Shown here: positions 1 through 6,745 of the stretch, piece after piece
Layout: each line of letters starts with the position of its first letter
How positions within the stretch are numbered: position 1 is the first letter of the stretch
Origin: Marmoricola sp.
GTDB lineage: Bacteria; Actinomycetota; Actinomycetes; Propionibacteriales; Nocardioidaceae
Assembly (NCBI GenBank): GCA_030151765.1
Contig: JASLCW010000296.1
Coordinates: 1 to 17,718 of the forward strand
Reading direction: 5' to 3'
DNA: 17,718 nt
The notes under the pieces: model-generated
Databases searched by the model: none
Seen by the model: the letters and a program-made list of their open reading frames with translations, nothing else
Told to the model about the DNA's origin: nothing
Program-made: the position numbers and the translations under genes

Positions 1-735
1 GAGGACCTTGGCCGAGAAGAAGGTGCCCTCGCCCGGGATCGAGGAGATCCCGTAGAGGAAGAGCGCGAGACCCGGGCTCATCATGAGCATCCCGACGAAG
101 TCGAAGGACTCCGAGGGCTGCGGCGCGTCCTTGGCGAGCGCCCACCAGGCGTAGGCGATGGCGACCGCGCCGATCGGGACGTTGATGAGGAAGATCCAGT
201 GCCAGCTGGCAGTGTCGATCAGCCAGCCGCCGAGGATCGGGCCGCCGATCGGTCCGAGCAGCATCGGCACGCCCAAGATCGCCATCAGTCGGCCCATCCG
301 CTTCGGGCCCGCGGCCCGGGTCATGATCGTCATGCCCAGCGGCATCAGCATGCCGCCGCCGAGGCCCTGCAGCACCCGGAAGCCGATCAGCACGTTGATG
401 TCCCACGCGGTCGCACAGAGCGCGGAACCGGCGCAGAAGAGGAAGAGCGCGGTCATGTAGAGCCGCTTGGTGCCGAAGCGATCGGCGGCCCAGCCCGTCA
501 TCGGGATCACCGTCGCGAGGGCGAGGGTGTACGCCGTGACCGTCCAGGCGACGTGCGAATAGGGGAGTTCCTGGCTGCCGCTGCCGAAATCGGCCTGGAA
601 GGTCGGAAGGGCCACGTTGACCACGGTGATGTCGAGGATCGACATGATCGAGCCGAGGACGACGACGCCGGCGACCTTGAGCACGGCCGCGTCGATCTTG
701 TCCGGATATTGCGTCTGAGGGGTTGAGCTTGCCAT
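1..735 (-). CDS. DHA2-type MFS drug efflux transporter, N-terminal 245 residues (runs off the window)
   Basis: This is a membrane exporter of the major facilitator superfamily, probably a proton-driven drug antiporter of the 14-helix EmrB/QacA (DHA2) group. The start is the ATG at 735-733, preceded by GGAAGGA at good spacing, and the frame stays open to base 1. Visible family motifs are LDITVVNVAL at residues 34-43 (motif D1), DRFGTKR near 85-91 (loop 2-3), GFRVLQGLGGG near 118-128 (motif B, with R119), and GVPMLLGPIGGPILGG at 155-170 (the antiporter motif C). About seven hydrophobic segments are present; the C-terminal half lies outside the window. Motif C supports export rather than uptake, but the substrate cannot be read from the sequence. 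A promoter of the DNA-damage type lies about 45 bases upstream (see 780-802), so induction by genotoxic compounds is a reasonable inference. Confidence 0.93.
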   Translation of the reverse strand, partial: MASSTPQTQYPDKIDAAVLKVAGVVVLGSIMSILDITVVNVALPTFQADFGSGSQELPYSHVAWTVTAYTLALATVIPMTGWAADRFGTKRLYMTALFLFCAGSALCATAWDINVLIGFRVLQGLGGGMLMPLGMTIMTRAAGPKRMGRLMAILGVPMLLGPIGGPILGGWLIDTASWHWIFLINVPIGAVAIAYAWWALAKDAPQPSESFDFVGMLMMSPGLALFLYGISSIPGEGTFFSAKVL

Positions 736-779
736 CGAATGTCCTTCCGCGACCGGCCGCTGATTTCGCCGTACTGACG

Positions 780-802
780 ACTGTAGGCACTGCCACCGAC
801 AA
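780..802 (-). promoter_or_regulatory. RecA-independent DNA-damage promoter (PafBC type) for the MFS exporter
   Basis: On the minus strand the sequence reads TTGTCGGTG, eight bases, then TACAGT. From memory, the actinobacterial RecA-NDp consensus bound by PafBC with the housekeeping sigma factor is tTGTCRgtg-N8-TAnnnT, and this site matches at every specified position. The -10 hexamer occupies 785-780. Transcription should begin near 773, giving a leader of roughly 38 bases before the ATG at 735. An imperfect palindrome, ACTGCCACC-gacaa-GGTGGGAGT at 789-811 (8 of 9 pairs), overlaps the -35-like element and could also serve as a repressor operator. No LexA-type box is seen nearby. Confidence 0.75.
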
Positions 803-842
803 GGTGGGAGTGGATTGTTCCGGAGCGCCCCGCTCAGTCCTT

Positions 843-866
843 TCACCCTCGATTTCCCCCGGGTGA
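843..866. repeat. Small inverted repeat in the divergent intergenic region
   Basis: TCACCC at 843-848 and GGGTGA at 861-866 are perfect complements separated by 12 bases. The element lies between the minus-strand exporter and the plus-strand secreted-protein gene. It could be an operator or a weak hairpin. A possible plus-strand -10 (TAGCCT, 894-899) lies just downstream, but no convincing -35 is visible. The rest of 812-980 shows nothing I can name. Confidence 0.25.
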
Positions 867-980
867 CGGTGGCCGGCGTCGTACGGGAATCCCTAGCCTC
901 GAGACGGATTGGCGCGCAGGGGACGCCGTGCTCGGGTGCGGGCGAGGGGTGTGCGGCATGGGAGGGGTTCTTTCCCACCT

Positions 981-989
981 AAGGAGAAG
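981..989 (+). promoter_or_regulatory. Ribosome binding site that fixes a TTG start
   Basis: AAGGAGAAG lies directly before the TTG at 992 at short spacing. It is the only good Shine-Dalgarno sequence in this stretch, and the frame it serves opens straight into a basic, hydrophobic signal peptide. This supports TTG initiation over other possible starts. Confidence 0.7.
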
Positions 990-991
990 CC

Positions 992-3310
992 TTGAACCAC
1001 GCAGCCCCGGGGACCCCGAGTCCTCGTCGCCGCAGGCGGATGCTCGGCGCCGCGACCCTCAGCGGGTCCCTCGTCACCGGCATGCTCGCCCTCGGCCTGT
1101 TCACGCCGGCAACGGCGGCCCCCGACAATCTTCCGCTCCAGACCTGCAAGCCGGACCAGGTGCGAGCCTCGCAGCGCTACTGGGCCTTCGGCAACAGCGC
1201 GGGCATCGACTTCGGTACGAGCGGGAACACCGCGACCGCGATCAAGATGCCCGGAACGACGGTGGAGGGCTCGACCGTCGTCACCGACACGACCGGTCAG
1301 CTGCAGTTCTGGTCCAACGGCTCCACGCTCTTCGACCGCAACAACAATCCGATGCCCAACGGCACCGGACTTCAGATCAACTCCTCCGCGACCCAGACCG
1401 TGGCGGCCTTCCCGTCCATCGAGCACCCGGGCACCTATTTCGTGGTCACCACGACCGGCGCCTCCGAGGTGGGTGGCAAGGGCCGGCTGTACTACAGCAA
1501 GGTCGACATGAGTCTCAACGGCGGGTTGGGCGACGTGACGTCGACCAAGAACGTCCCGTTGGGCGGCGCGACCGACGCCACCGAGGCGCTGACCGCGGTC
1601 CCGAACGCGGACGGCACCGGCTTCTGGGTGCTCACCTTCCGCGCGGGTACGCCGTACGACCTGGCCTATGAATTCGACGGTGACGGTCCGGTCACCGGTA
1701 CTGCCGTCGAGAGCCAGATGTCGACCGCGAACGGCAACCAGTTCGCCACCTTCAACGTCAGCAACGACCTGTCCCAGATCGTGCAGCAGACCGGCTCCAG
1801 CAGCGGCACCGACCAGATCCGCCTGCTGAGCATCGACGGTGCGACCGGCCAGCTCACCGAGAAGGCCACCTGGAACCTGCCGAGCAATGCCTCGGGCAAT
1901 GGCACCAACGGCTACTCGGCCGACTTCTCGCCCGCCGGTGACTACGTGTACGCGACCAAGATCTTCGGTGGCGCGCACCTCTACCGCTACAAGATCGCCG
2001 GCGCCGGCGACGCGGCAGCGATCAAGGCCAGTGAGCAGAACCTCGCCGCGATCGGCAACGGCGGCCAGGTGCGCAAGGCACCCGACGGTCGCATGTACGT
2101 CGTGAACCGGACCGCTGGTTCGCTCTCGGTGCTGAACACCCCGGACGCGAACGACCCCGGCCTGACGCTCAACGGATTCGCGCTGGCGGCCGGCACGTCG
2201 AACGGCTGGGGCCTGCCCCAGACCGTGACCGGCTGCCCGAAGCCCGCTGCGCCCACCGTCGAGGTGACCGGCCCGCAGGACGGCGCCACCTACGAGTGGG
2301 GCGAGGAGCAGACCGCGGCGTACACGTGTGACGGAACGGATGTCACCGAGTGCAGTGCCGTCGACGAGAACGGCAAGCCGGTCAACCCGGGCGACCCGAT
2401 CGACACCCAGACGCCGGGCGAGCACACCATCACGGTGACCGCCAAGGACGAGAACGGCAATGTCACGACCAAGACCGTCACCTACACGGTCAAGCCGCGG
2501 CCCAACCAGCCGCCGACCGCGCAGGTGAACGGACCGGACGAGGGTGCGACGTACTTCCAGGGCCAGGACGTGCCCGCGAACTACTCGTGCTCCGACCCCG
2601 ACGGCACGGTCGCCTCTTGTGAGGGCGACGTCGCCAACGGCGGCAAGGTCGACACCGGTACGCCGGGCGACAAGACCTTCTCGGTCAAGGCCACCGACAA
2701 CGACGGTGCCACCACGACGAAGACGGTCCACTACAAGGTCGTCGCGGTCAACGGTGTCTGCAAGGGTCAGGTGCTCGGCCTGCCGCTGGGCATCAACCTC
2801 GGTGTGGCCAACGGCCCGGCGAACCCGTGCGCGACCCAGACCTCGAGCCTGCTCGACCTCAACGAGACGGTCTTCGGTGGGGTCAACGCGCTGGCGCTGC
2901 TGAACAACACCGTCAGCGCCACCGCTGTGCAGGCGCACGCGGTCAAGGGCGTCGGTTCGGCGTCCGCGGATGCCTTGGTGGCGGCGGCCGGGATCAAGGT
3001 TCCGTCGCTGGCGCTGAACATCCAGGTGACCGGCGTACGCACCGACGCCTCGTCGAAGCTGACCAGTTGCTCGGCTCCCGCGCAGCTCTCGGGCAACTCG
3101 ACGATCGCCTCGCTGAAGATCAACGGCCTGTCGGTCACCGTGGGTGACCAGCCGTTGACGATCCCGCTGGTCGTGGGTGCCCTGCACCTGAACCAGAAGG
3201 TGGTCAGTGGCAACACGATCACGCGCCGGGCGCTCTTCCTGGATCTTCCGGGTACGGCGCTGGACGTGGTGATCGGTGAGTCGACCGCGGGTGCCACCTG
3301 CGGTTCGTGA
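992..3310 (+). CDS. Secreted multidomain protein: beta-propeller, two Ig/PKD-like domains, choice-of-anchor-P-like C-terminus
   Basis: This 772-residue exported protein starts at TTG. Residues 1-43 form a signal peptide: an arginine run (RRRRRM, 12-17), a hydrophobic core, then ATAA before the likely cleavage. The arginines leave Tat export possible, but Sec is equally plausible. Residues about 62-415 look like a beta-propeller: YWAFGNSAGIDFG opens it, a GGLGDV...KNVPL stretch follows, then an FSPAGDYVY blade and APDGRMYVVN. This order resembles propeller proteins of Bacteroidetes. Residues about 422-500 and 508-585 are two Ig/PKD-like repeats, each with a cysteine pair (C446/C454, C533/C543) and a TPG...TVTAKD or TPG...SVKATD strand pattern. 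Residues about 590-772 resemble the choice-of-anchor P domain. The protein is probably surface-exposed or released. I see no catalytic site, so adhesion or binding is only a guess. It is monocistronic and a strong hairpin follows it. Confidence 0.8.
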   Translation: MNHAAPGTPSPRRRRRMLGAATLSGSLVTGMLALGLFTPATAAPDNLPLQTCKPDQVRASQRYWAFGNSAGIDFGTSGNTATAIKMPGTTVEGSTVVTDTTGQLQFWSNGSTLFDRNNNPMPNGTGLQINSSATQTVAAFPSIEHPGTYFVVTTTGASEVGGKGRLYYSKVDMSLNGGLGDVTSTKNVPLGGATDATEALTAVPNADGTGFWVLTFRAGTPYDLAYEFDGDGPVTGTAVESQMSTANGNQFATFNVSNDLSQIVQQTGSSSGTDQIRLLSIDGATGQLTEKATWNLPSNASGNGTNGYSADFSPAGDYVYATKIFGGAHLYRYKIAGAGDAAAIKASEQNLAAIGNGGQVRKAPDGRMYVVNRTAGSLSVLNTPDANDPGLTLNGFALAAGTSNGWGLPQTVTGCPKPAAPTVEVTGPQDGATYEWGEEQTAAYTCDGTDVTECSAVDENGKPVNPGDPIDTQTPGEHTITVTAKDENGNVTTKTVTYTVKPRPNQPPTAQVNGPDEGATYFQGQDVPANYSCSDPDGTVASCEGDVANGGKVDTGTPGDKTFSVKATDNDGATTTKTVHYKVVAVNGVCKGQVLGLPLGINLGVANGPANPCATQTSSLLDLNETVFGGVNALALLNNTVSATAVQAHAVKGVGSASADALVAAAGIKVPSLALNIQVTGVRTDASSKLTSCSAPAQLSGNSTIASLKINGLSVTVGDQPLTIPLVVGALHLNQKVVSGNTITRRALFLDLPGTALDVVIGESTAGATCGS

Positions 3311-3335
3311 CCGACTGACACCTGCGTGAGCACGT

Positions 3336-3366
3336 GGGGGAGGCGGACGGACCGTCCGCCTCCCCC
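3336..3366 (+). terminator. Strong hairpin after the secreted-protein gene
   Basis: GGGGGAGGCGGACGG (3336-3350) is followed after one base by its exact complement (3352-3366). In practice this gives a 13-bp stem with a 5-base loop. It lies 25 bases past the stop codon at 3310 and 30 bases before the next ATG. No T-run follows, which is common for actinobacterial terminators. A transcript-stabilising or attenuating role for the downstream small gene is possible. Confidence 0.65.
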
Positions 3367-3396
3367 GCGGCCACGCCGCTGTGAAGGGGCGAGTGC

Positions 3397-3771
3397 ATGA
3401 CCGAGAACCCGGGCCACCGGGCCGCGACGCGGCGGCCGCGGTGGCTGCTCTACACGGCAGCCGGCCTACTAGTGGCCTTCGCCATCGGTACGGCGGCGAC
3501 GCTGATCGTGATCCGGAAGCCCGGTGACCAGGTGGACCCTGCGCAACTCGCGGCGCTCACCGATCGTCTCCAGACGACCGACGCGGTGACGCCGGAGGTG
3601 GCCGCTTGTGTCGCCCACAGGGCATTGACGACGCTCGACGGCCATCGGCTGTCAGCCACTGATCTCCGGCAGGGCAAGGTCCCCGACGAGCTCCGGGATG
3701 CCTTCGTCAGCCAGGTCATCAAGGCCTTCGAAGGGTGTTCGCCGGCTGCTCCGGCGAGCCTGCAGCCCTGA
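3397..3771 (+). CDS. Small membrane-anchored hypothetical protein
   Basis: This 124-residue protein starts at ATG with GAAGGGG upstream. A basic N-terminus (residues 8-15) precedes one hydrophobic segment (about 16-40, WLLYTAAGLLVAFAIGTAA), so the rest is probably outside the membrane. The soluble part is short and holds two cysteines, one in a VAACVAHRAL context (about residue 69) and one near the end (EGCSPAAP), which could pair. The pattern with Leu-Ser-Ala and an acidic helix before the second Cys recurs in small actinobacterial exported proteins, but I cannot name a family. It ends 2 bases from the stop of the convergent permease gene. The hairpin at 3336-3366 separates it from the secreted-protein gene, so co-transcription is uncertain. 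Confidence 0.7.
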   Translation: MTENPGHRAATRRPRWLLYTAAGLLVAFAIGTAATLIVIRKPGDQVDPAQLAALTDRLQTTDAVTPEVAACVAHRALTTLDGHRLSATDLRQGKVPDELRDAFVSQVIKAFEGCSPAAPASLQP

Positions 3772-3773
3772 CC

Positions 3774-5693
3774 TCAGCCGACGTGGACGTGCGGCCGGCG
3801 GCTGCGGTCCGGCTCTGCCCTGCGGAGGACCTCGCGGGTGGTCGGGGCGACCTCGCCGGCGCCGAAGAGCAGGAAGCGGAGCAGGTTCGAGCCGGGATTG
3901 CCCTCGGTCCACTCGAAGTAGATGTGCGGTCGTACGCCGGTCCGGTCCCGGATGTGCAGCAAGAGCGCGGCCAGTCCGTTCGGGACGGACGGAGCTGACA
4001 GCGTCAGCACCCGGTAGTGGTCGTGCATGACCTCTCCGTGCACGTCTAGGGTCGACTCGAAGTCGGAGGGATCCGTGACGGTCACCTCGACGAAGACGAT
4101 GTCGCGGGCATCGGGAAGGTCGTTGTCGTTGGCGATCTGCTCGATCTTCGCCCGGTACTCCTCGCGATCCCGCGCGTCGGGCTCGTTGGCGATCAGCCGG
4201 ATGCTGCGTCGGGCGACATCGCGGAGGAAGAGCTCGGCGGTCTTGTCGAGCTGCACCTCGGTGGTGCGCAGTTCGAAGGCGCGCAACAGACGCGAGGCGA
4301 TCGAGAGTCCGATGATCGCGCCGATGAAGCAGGCGCCGATCTTGACGCCGTCCGGGCGTTCGATGACGTTGTCGCAGGTCGTGTAGATGAAGATCGCGGC
4401 GATCACGGCGAAGGCCAGGGTGAGCCGGCGCTGACCTGCCTTGTGCGCCGCGATCGCCACCGCGACCGCTGCCGAGGTGATCAGGACCAGGACGCCGGTC
4501 GCATAGGCGCCACCCTGTGCATTGACGTTGGCGTCGAAGATCCAGGTGATCAGGAAGGCGATCGCGGTCAGCACCAGCACGAGCGGTCGTACGGCGCGGG
4601 TCCACTGCGGCGCCATGCCGTAGCGCGGGAGATAGCGCGGGATCAGATTGAGCAGGCCGGCCATCGCGGAGGCGCCGGCGAACCAGAGGATGGCGACCGT
4701 CGAGGCGTCGTACACGGTTCCGAAGGCGTTGCCGAGGTACTCGTGCGCGAGGTAGGCGAGGGCGCGTCCCGACGCCTTGCCGCCGTTCTGGAATTCGGCG
4801 GGCGGGATCAGCCAGGTGGTCGCCAGGCTGCTGGTGATCAGGTAGGCGCTCATGATCAGCGCGGCGGTGGTGAGCAGCTTGCGGGTGTTGCGGATCCGCT
4901 GCGCCGGCCTGTCCGGGTCGTCGTCGGCAGCGCCGGTCACGAGAGGCATCACGGCGACGCCCGTCTCGAAGCCGGACAGGCCCAGGGCGAGCTTCGGGAA
5001 GACCAGCAGGGCGACCGCCACGATGGCGAGGGGATTGCCGTGTTGGGCGGTCATCGCCGATGTCCAGTGGGAGATCACCGTCGGATGTGTGAAGACGTGG
5101 CCGAAGGCGACGACCACGACGACGAGGTTGAGGGCCAGGTAGACGCCGACGAGCACGACGGCGATGCCGATCGCCTCGCTGAAGCCGCGCATGAAGACCG
5201 CACCCAGCAGGGCGATCAACACCAGGGTGATGGCGAGGTTCTGACCGTGCAGGAAGGAGGGCACGTGCGGGTTCTCGACGATGTGCGCGGTCGCGTCAGC
5301 CGCCGACAGGGTGATCGTGATCATGAAGTCGGTTGCCGCGAAGCCGAGCAGGGCGAGTACGAAGAGCTTGCCCTTCCAGAAGGACAGCAGCCTCTCCAGC
5401 ATGGCGATCGAGCCCTGCCCATTGGGTGAGTCCGCGGCGACCCTGCGGTAGACCGGCAGGGCGCCGAAGAGCGTGAGCAGAACCAGTACGACGGTCGCGA
5501 CGGGGGAGAGCACTCCTGCGGCCAGGGCGGCGATCCCGGGCTGGTAGCCGAGCGTCGAGTAGTAGTCCAAACCGGTCAGGCACATGACGCGCCACCAAGA
5601 GCGCGTCGGATGGCTCGCATTCTGGTGCGCGTGCGGACCGACGTGGTCGCCGGCCTGATCCTGGTTGAAGAGCCACTCGCGCAACCCCGTCAT
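3774..5693 (-). CDS. APC/KUP-superfamily permease with C-terminal cytoplasmic domain, KimA-like (possible potassium importer)
   Basis: This 639-residue transporter has about 12 membrane helices (residues about 35-480) and a soluble C-terminal domain of about 155 residues. The first helix reads GLDYYSTLGYQPG, with D43 and Y50 seven residues apart. A later helix has T126 and S130 four apart (TDFMITITLS). From memory, the potassium site of Bacillus subtilis KimA uses D36/Y43 and T121/S125, the same two spacings, and KimA also has a C-terminal cytoplasmic domain and about 600 residues. That favours a proton-coupled K+ importer over an amino-acid permease, although databases usually give the generic APC name. 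The N-terminus is histidine-rich (GDHVGPHAHQNASH). The start at 5693 is chosen because the first helix follows closely. No Shine-Dalgarno is evident, so translation may be leaderless or weak. It is convergent with the small gene at 3397-3771. Confidence 0.8.
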   Translation of the reverse strand: MTGLREWLFNQDQAGDHVGPHAHQNASHPTRSWWRVMCLTGLDYYSTLGYQPGIAALAAGVLSPVATVVLVLLTLFGALPVYRRVAADSPNGQGSIAMLERLLSFWKGKLFVLALLGFAATDFMITITLSAADATAHIVENPHVPSFLHGQNLAITLVLIALLGAVFMRGFSEAIGIAVVLVGVYLALNLVVVVVAFGHVFTHPTVISHWTSAMTAQHGNPLAIVAVALLVFPKLALGLSGFETGVAVMPLVTGAADDDPDRPAQRIRNTRKLLTTAALIMSAYLITSSLATTWLIPPAEFQNGGKASGRALAYLAHEYLGNAFGTVYDASTVAILWFAGASAMAGLLNLIPRYLPRYGMAPQWTRAVRPLVLVLTAIAFLITWIFDANVNAQGGAYATGVLVLITSAAVAVAIAAHKAGQRRLTLAFAVIAAIFIYTTCDNVIERPDGVKIGACFIGAIIGLSIASRLLRAFELRTTEVQLDKTAELFLRDVARRSIRLIANEPDARDREEYRAKIEQIANDNDLPDARDIVFVEVTVTDPSDFESTLDVHGEVMHDHYRVLTLSAPSVPNGLAALLLHIRDRTGVRPHIYFEWTEGNPGSNLLRFLLFGAGEVAPTTREVLRRAEPDRSRRPHVHVG

Positions 5694-5731
5694 GGAACCA
5701 ATCGAACCAGCGGGGCGTCTACGACCCGCCC

Positions 5732-5750
5732 CTCCTAACGCACTCCTAAC
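5732..5750. repeat. Direct repeat CTCCTAAC x2, 11-base period, possible operator
   Basis: CTCCTAAC occurs at 5732-5739 and again at 5743-5750, a period of 11 bases (minus strand GTTAGGAG twice). A further GTTAGG on the plus strand lies at 5807-5812. The element sits between the divergent permease and small membrane-protein genes. Eleven-base direct repeats are typical of sites for OmpR-family response regulators, but no such gene is present here. Control of the permease promoter is an inference. Confidence 0.35.
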
Positions 5751-5852
5751 ACCGGCGTGTCGTGTCAGACAGGCGTTACGAACCCGCGGCCGACCGCTTG
5801 GGCCTCGTTAGGCGGTCTCGCTTTCGGCGGTCATCCGGCCTTGCATGGAGAC

Positions 5853-6257
5853 ATGACCACGACGCCCGTCTCCGATCTCCCGCGGACACGCGCTCCGGGC
5901 CCGCCGCTCGTCGCCGAGCCCGGCGTCCGGTTCGCGATCGACAACGCCGTGATCGTGCTCGGGCTGCTCGTCGGCTCCGCGACCGGGCTCGGGGCGACCG
6001 CGTCGACCGCCCTGGTTATCCTCGTCGCCGGATCGGCCGGTACCGGTCTCGCCCTGCGCCTGACCGCACCCCTGGGGCTGATCGGGTGGGCGATGGTCAC
6101 CGGCTTCGCGGTCCATCGGTACGGCGACCTCACCTTCGCCGCCGGAGATCTGCGCCGGCTCGTCGCGATGGTGATCGCCGTACCGCTCCTTGCTGGTGTG
6201 ATTGGTTCGGTTCGGGTGTCACACAACAAGGGAGTCGAGGCGTCATACCGGATGTGA
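5853..6257 (+). CDS. Small integral membrane protein, first gene of the sigma-factor operon
   Basis: This 134-residue protein starts at ATG 5853. The frame extends upstream to a GTG at 5757, but that extension (about 32 residues) has no ribosome binding site and looks non-coding. The N-terminal 30 residues are Pro/Arg-rich and cytoplasmic-looking. About four hydrophobic segments follow (roughly 33-50, 52-72, 74-90, 108-124), with a GLIGWAMVTGFAVHRYGDLTF segment and a basic HNK tail. This resembles small DUF4118-like membrane proteins of actinobacteria, but I cannot assign a function. It ends 8 bases before the sigma-factor ATG, so the two are almost certainly co-transcribed. A role as an accessory sensor for the sigma factor is possible. 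The start has no properly spaced Shine-Dalgarno, and TTGCAT six bases upstream could be a -10 for leaderless initiation. Confidence 0.65.
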   Translation: MTTTPVSDLPRTRAPGPPLVAEPGVRFAIDNAVIVLGLLVGSATGLGATASTALVILVAGSAGTGLALRLTAPLGLIGWAMVTGFAVHRYGDLTFAAGDLRRLVAMVIAVPLLAGVIGSVRVSHNKGVEASYRM

Positions 6258-6265
6258 GAGAGCCA

Positions 6266-6745
6266 ATGGACGCGGAGTTCACGGATTTCGTGCACGCCGC
6301 GGGTGAGCGGCTGGAGCGTGCCGCCTTCCTGCTGACCGGCGACCACCACCTGGCGGAGGACCTCACGCAGGCGACCTACGCCAAGGTGTACGTCGCGTGG
6401 CGGCGGGTGGACGGGGATCCCCTGGCCTATGCCCGCCGGACCCTGCTCAACACCTACATCTCCCATCGCCGGCTGCGTCGCAACACGGAGCGACCGGCCG
6501 AATGGGTCGACGACCGCGTTCACCCCGAGGGGGACGCCAGCGATCGCATCGACGTACTGGACGCGCTGGCCACGCTCTCCGCGATCGATCGCGCGGTGGT
6601 GGTCCTCCGCTACTGGGAGGACCGGAGCGTGGCCGACACGGCCCTCGACCTAGGCATCAGCGCGGACGTGGTGCGCACCCGTTCGCGGCGCGCCCTGGCT
6701 CGCCTACGCACCATCCTGACCGTCTCCGAAAGGACACCATCATGA
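6266..6745 (+). CDS. SigE-family (ECF-type) RNA polymerase sigma factor
   Basis: This 159-residue sigma factor has only regions 2 and 4. Region 2 is FTDFVHAAGERLERAAFLLTG followed by AEDLTQATYAKVYVAW (residues about 4-45), the usual -10 recognition and core-binding part. Region 4 spans about 95-150, with LSAIDRAVVVLRYWEDRS and a helix-turn-helix around TALDLGISADVVRTRSRRAL for -35 recognition. Length and motifs fit the actinobacterial SigE-family group, which is normally 150-180 residues. The start is ATG 6266, with GAGAGAG just upstream and the preceding stop 8 bases away. Its stop overlaps the ATG of the next gene in ATGA (6742-6745), so it is translationally coupled to the anti-sigma-like protein. 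The regulon is unknown, and no clear autoregulated ECF promoter is recognised upstream of 5853. Confidence 0.93.
   Translation: MDAEFTDFVHAAGERLERAAFLLTGDHHLAEDLTQATYAKVYVAWRRVDGDPLAYARRTLLNTYISHRRLRRNTERPAEWVDDRVHPEGDASDRIDVLDALATLSAIDRAVVVLRYWEDRSVADTALDLGISADVVRTRSRRALARLRTILTVSERTPS

Noticed and set aside
736..991. LexA (SOS) box in the damage-promoter region
   Set aside because: No GAAC-N4-GTTC type palindrome is present; the evidence is only for the RecA-independent PafBC type.
893..3187. Long minus-strand open frame opposite the secreted-protein gene
   Set aside because: Its product is Arg/Gly/Val-rich low-quality sequence with no motif. It is a GC-bias shadow of the plus-strand gene, which has a signal peptide, a ribosome binding site and recognisable domains.
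5757..5852. N-terminal extension of the small membrane protein to GTG 5757
   Set aside because: It has no ribosome binding site, its sequence is unlike the rest, and it would leave very little space for the divergent promoters. ATG 5853 was preferred.
5694..5852. Possible c-di-AMP (ydaO-type) riboswitch before the KimA-like permease
   Set aside because: Such riboswitches precede many KimA-type genes, but I see neither the conserved junction motifs nor room for the fold plus promoters in this 159-base divergent region.
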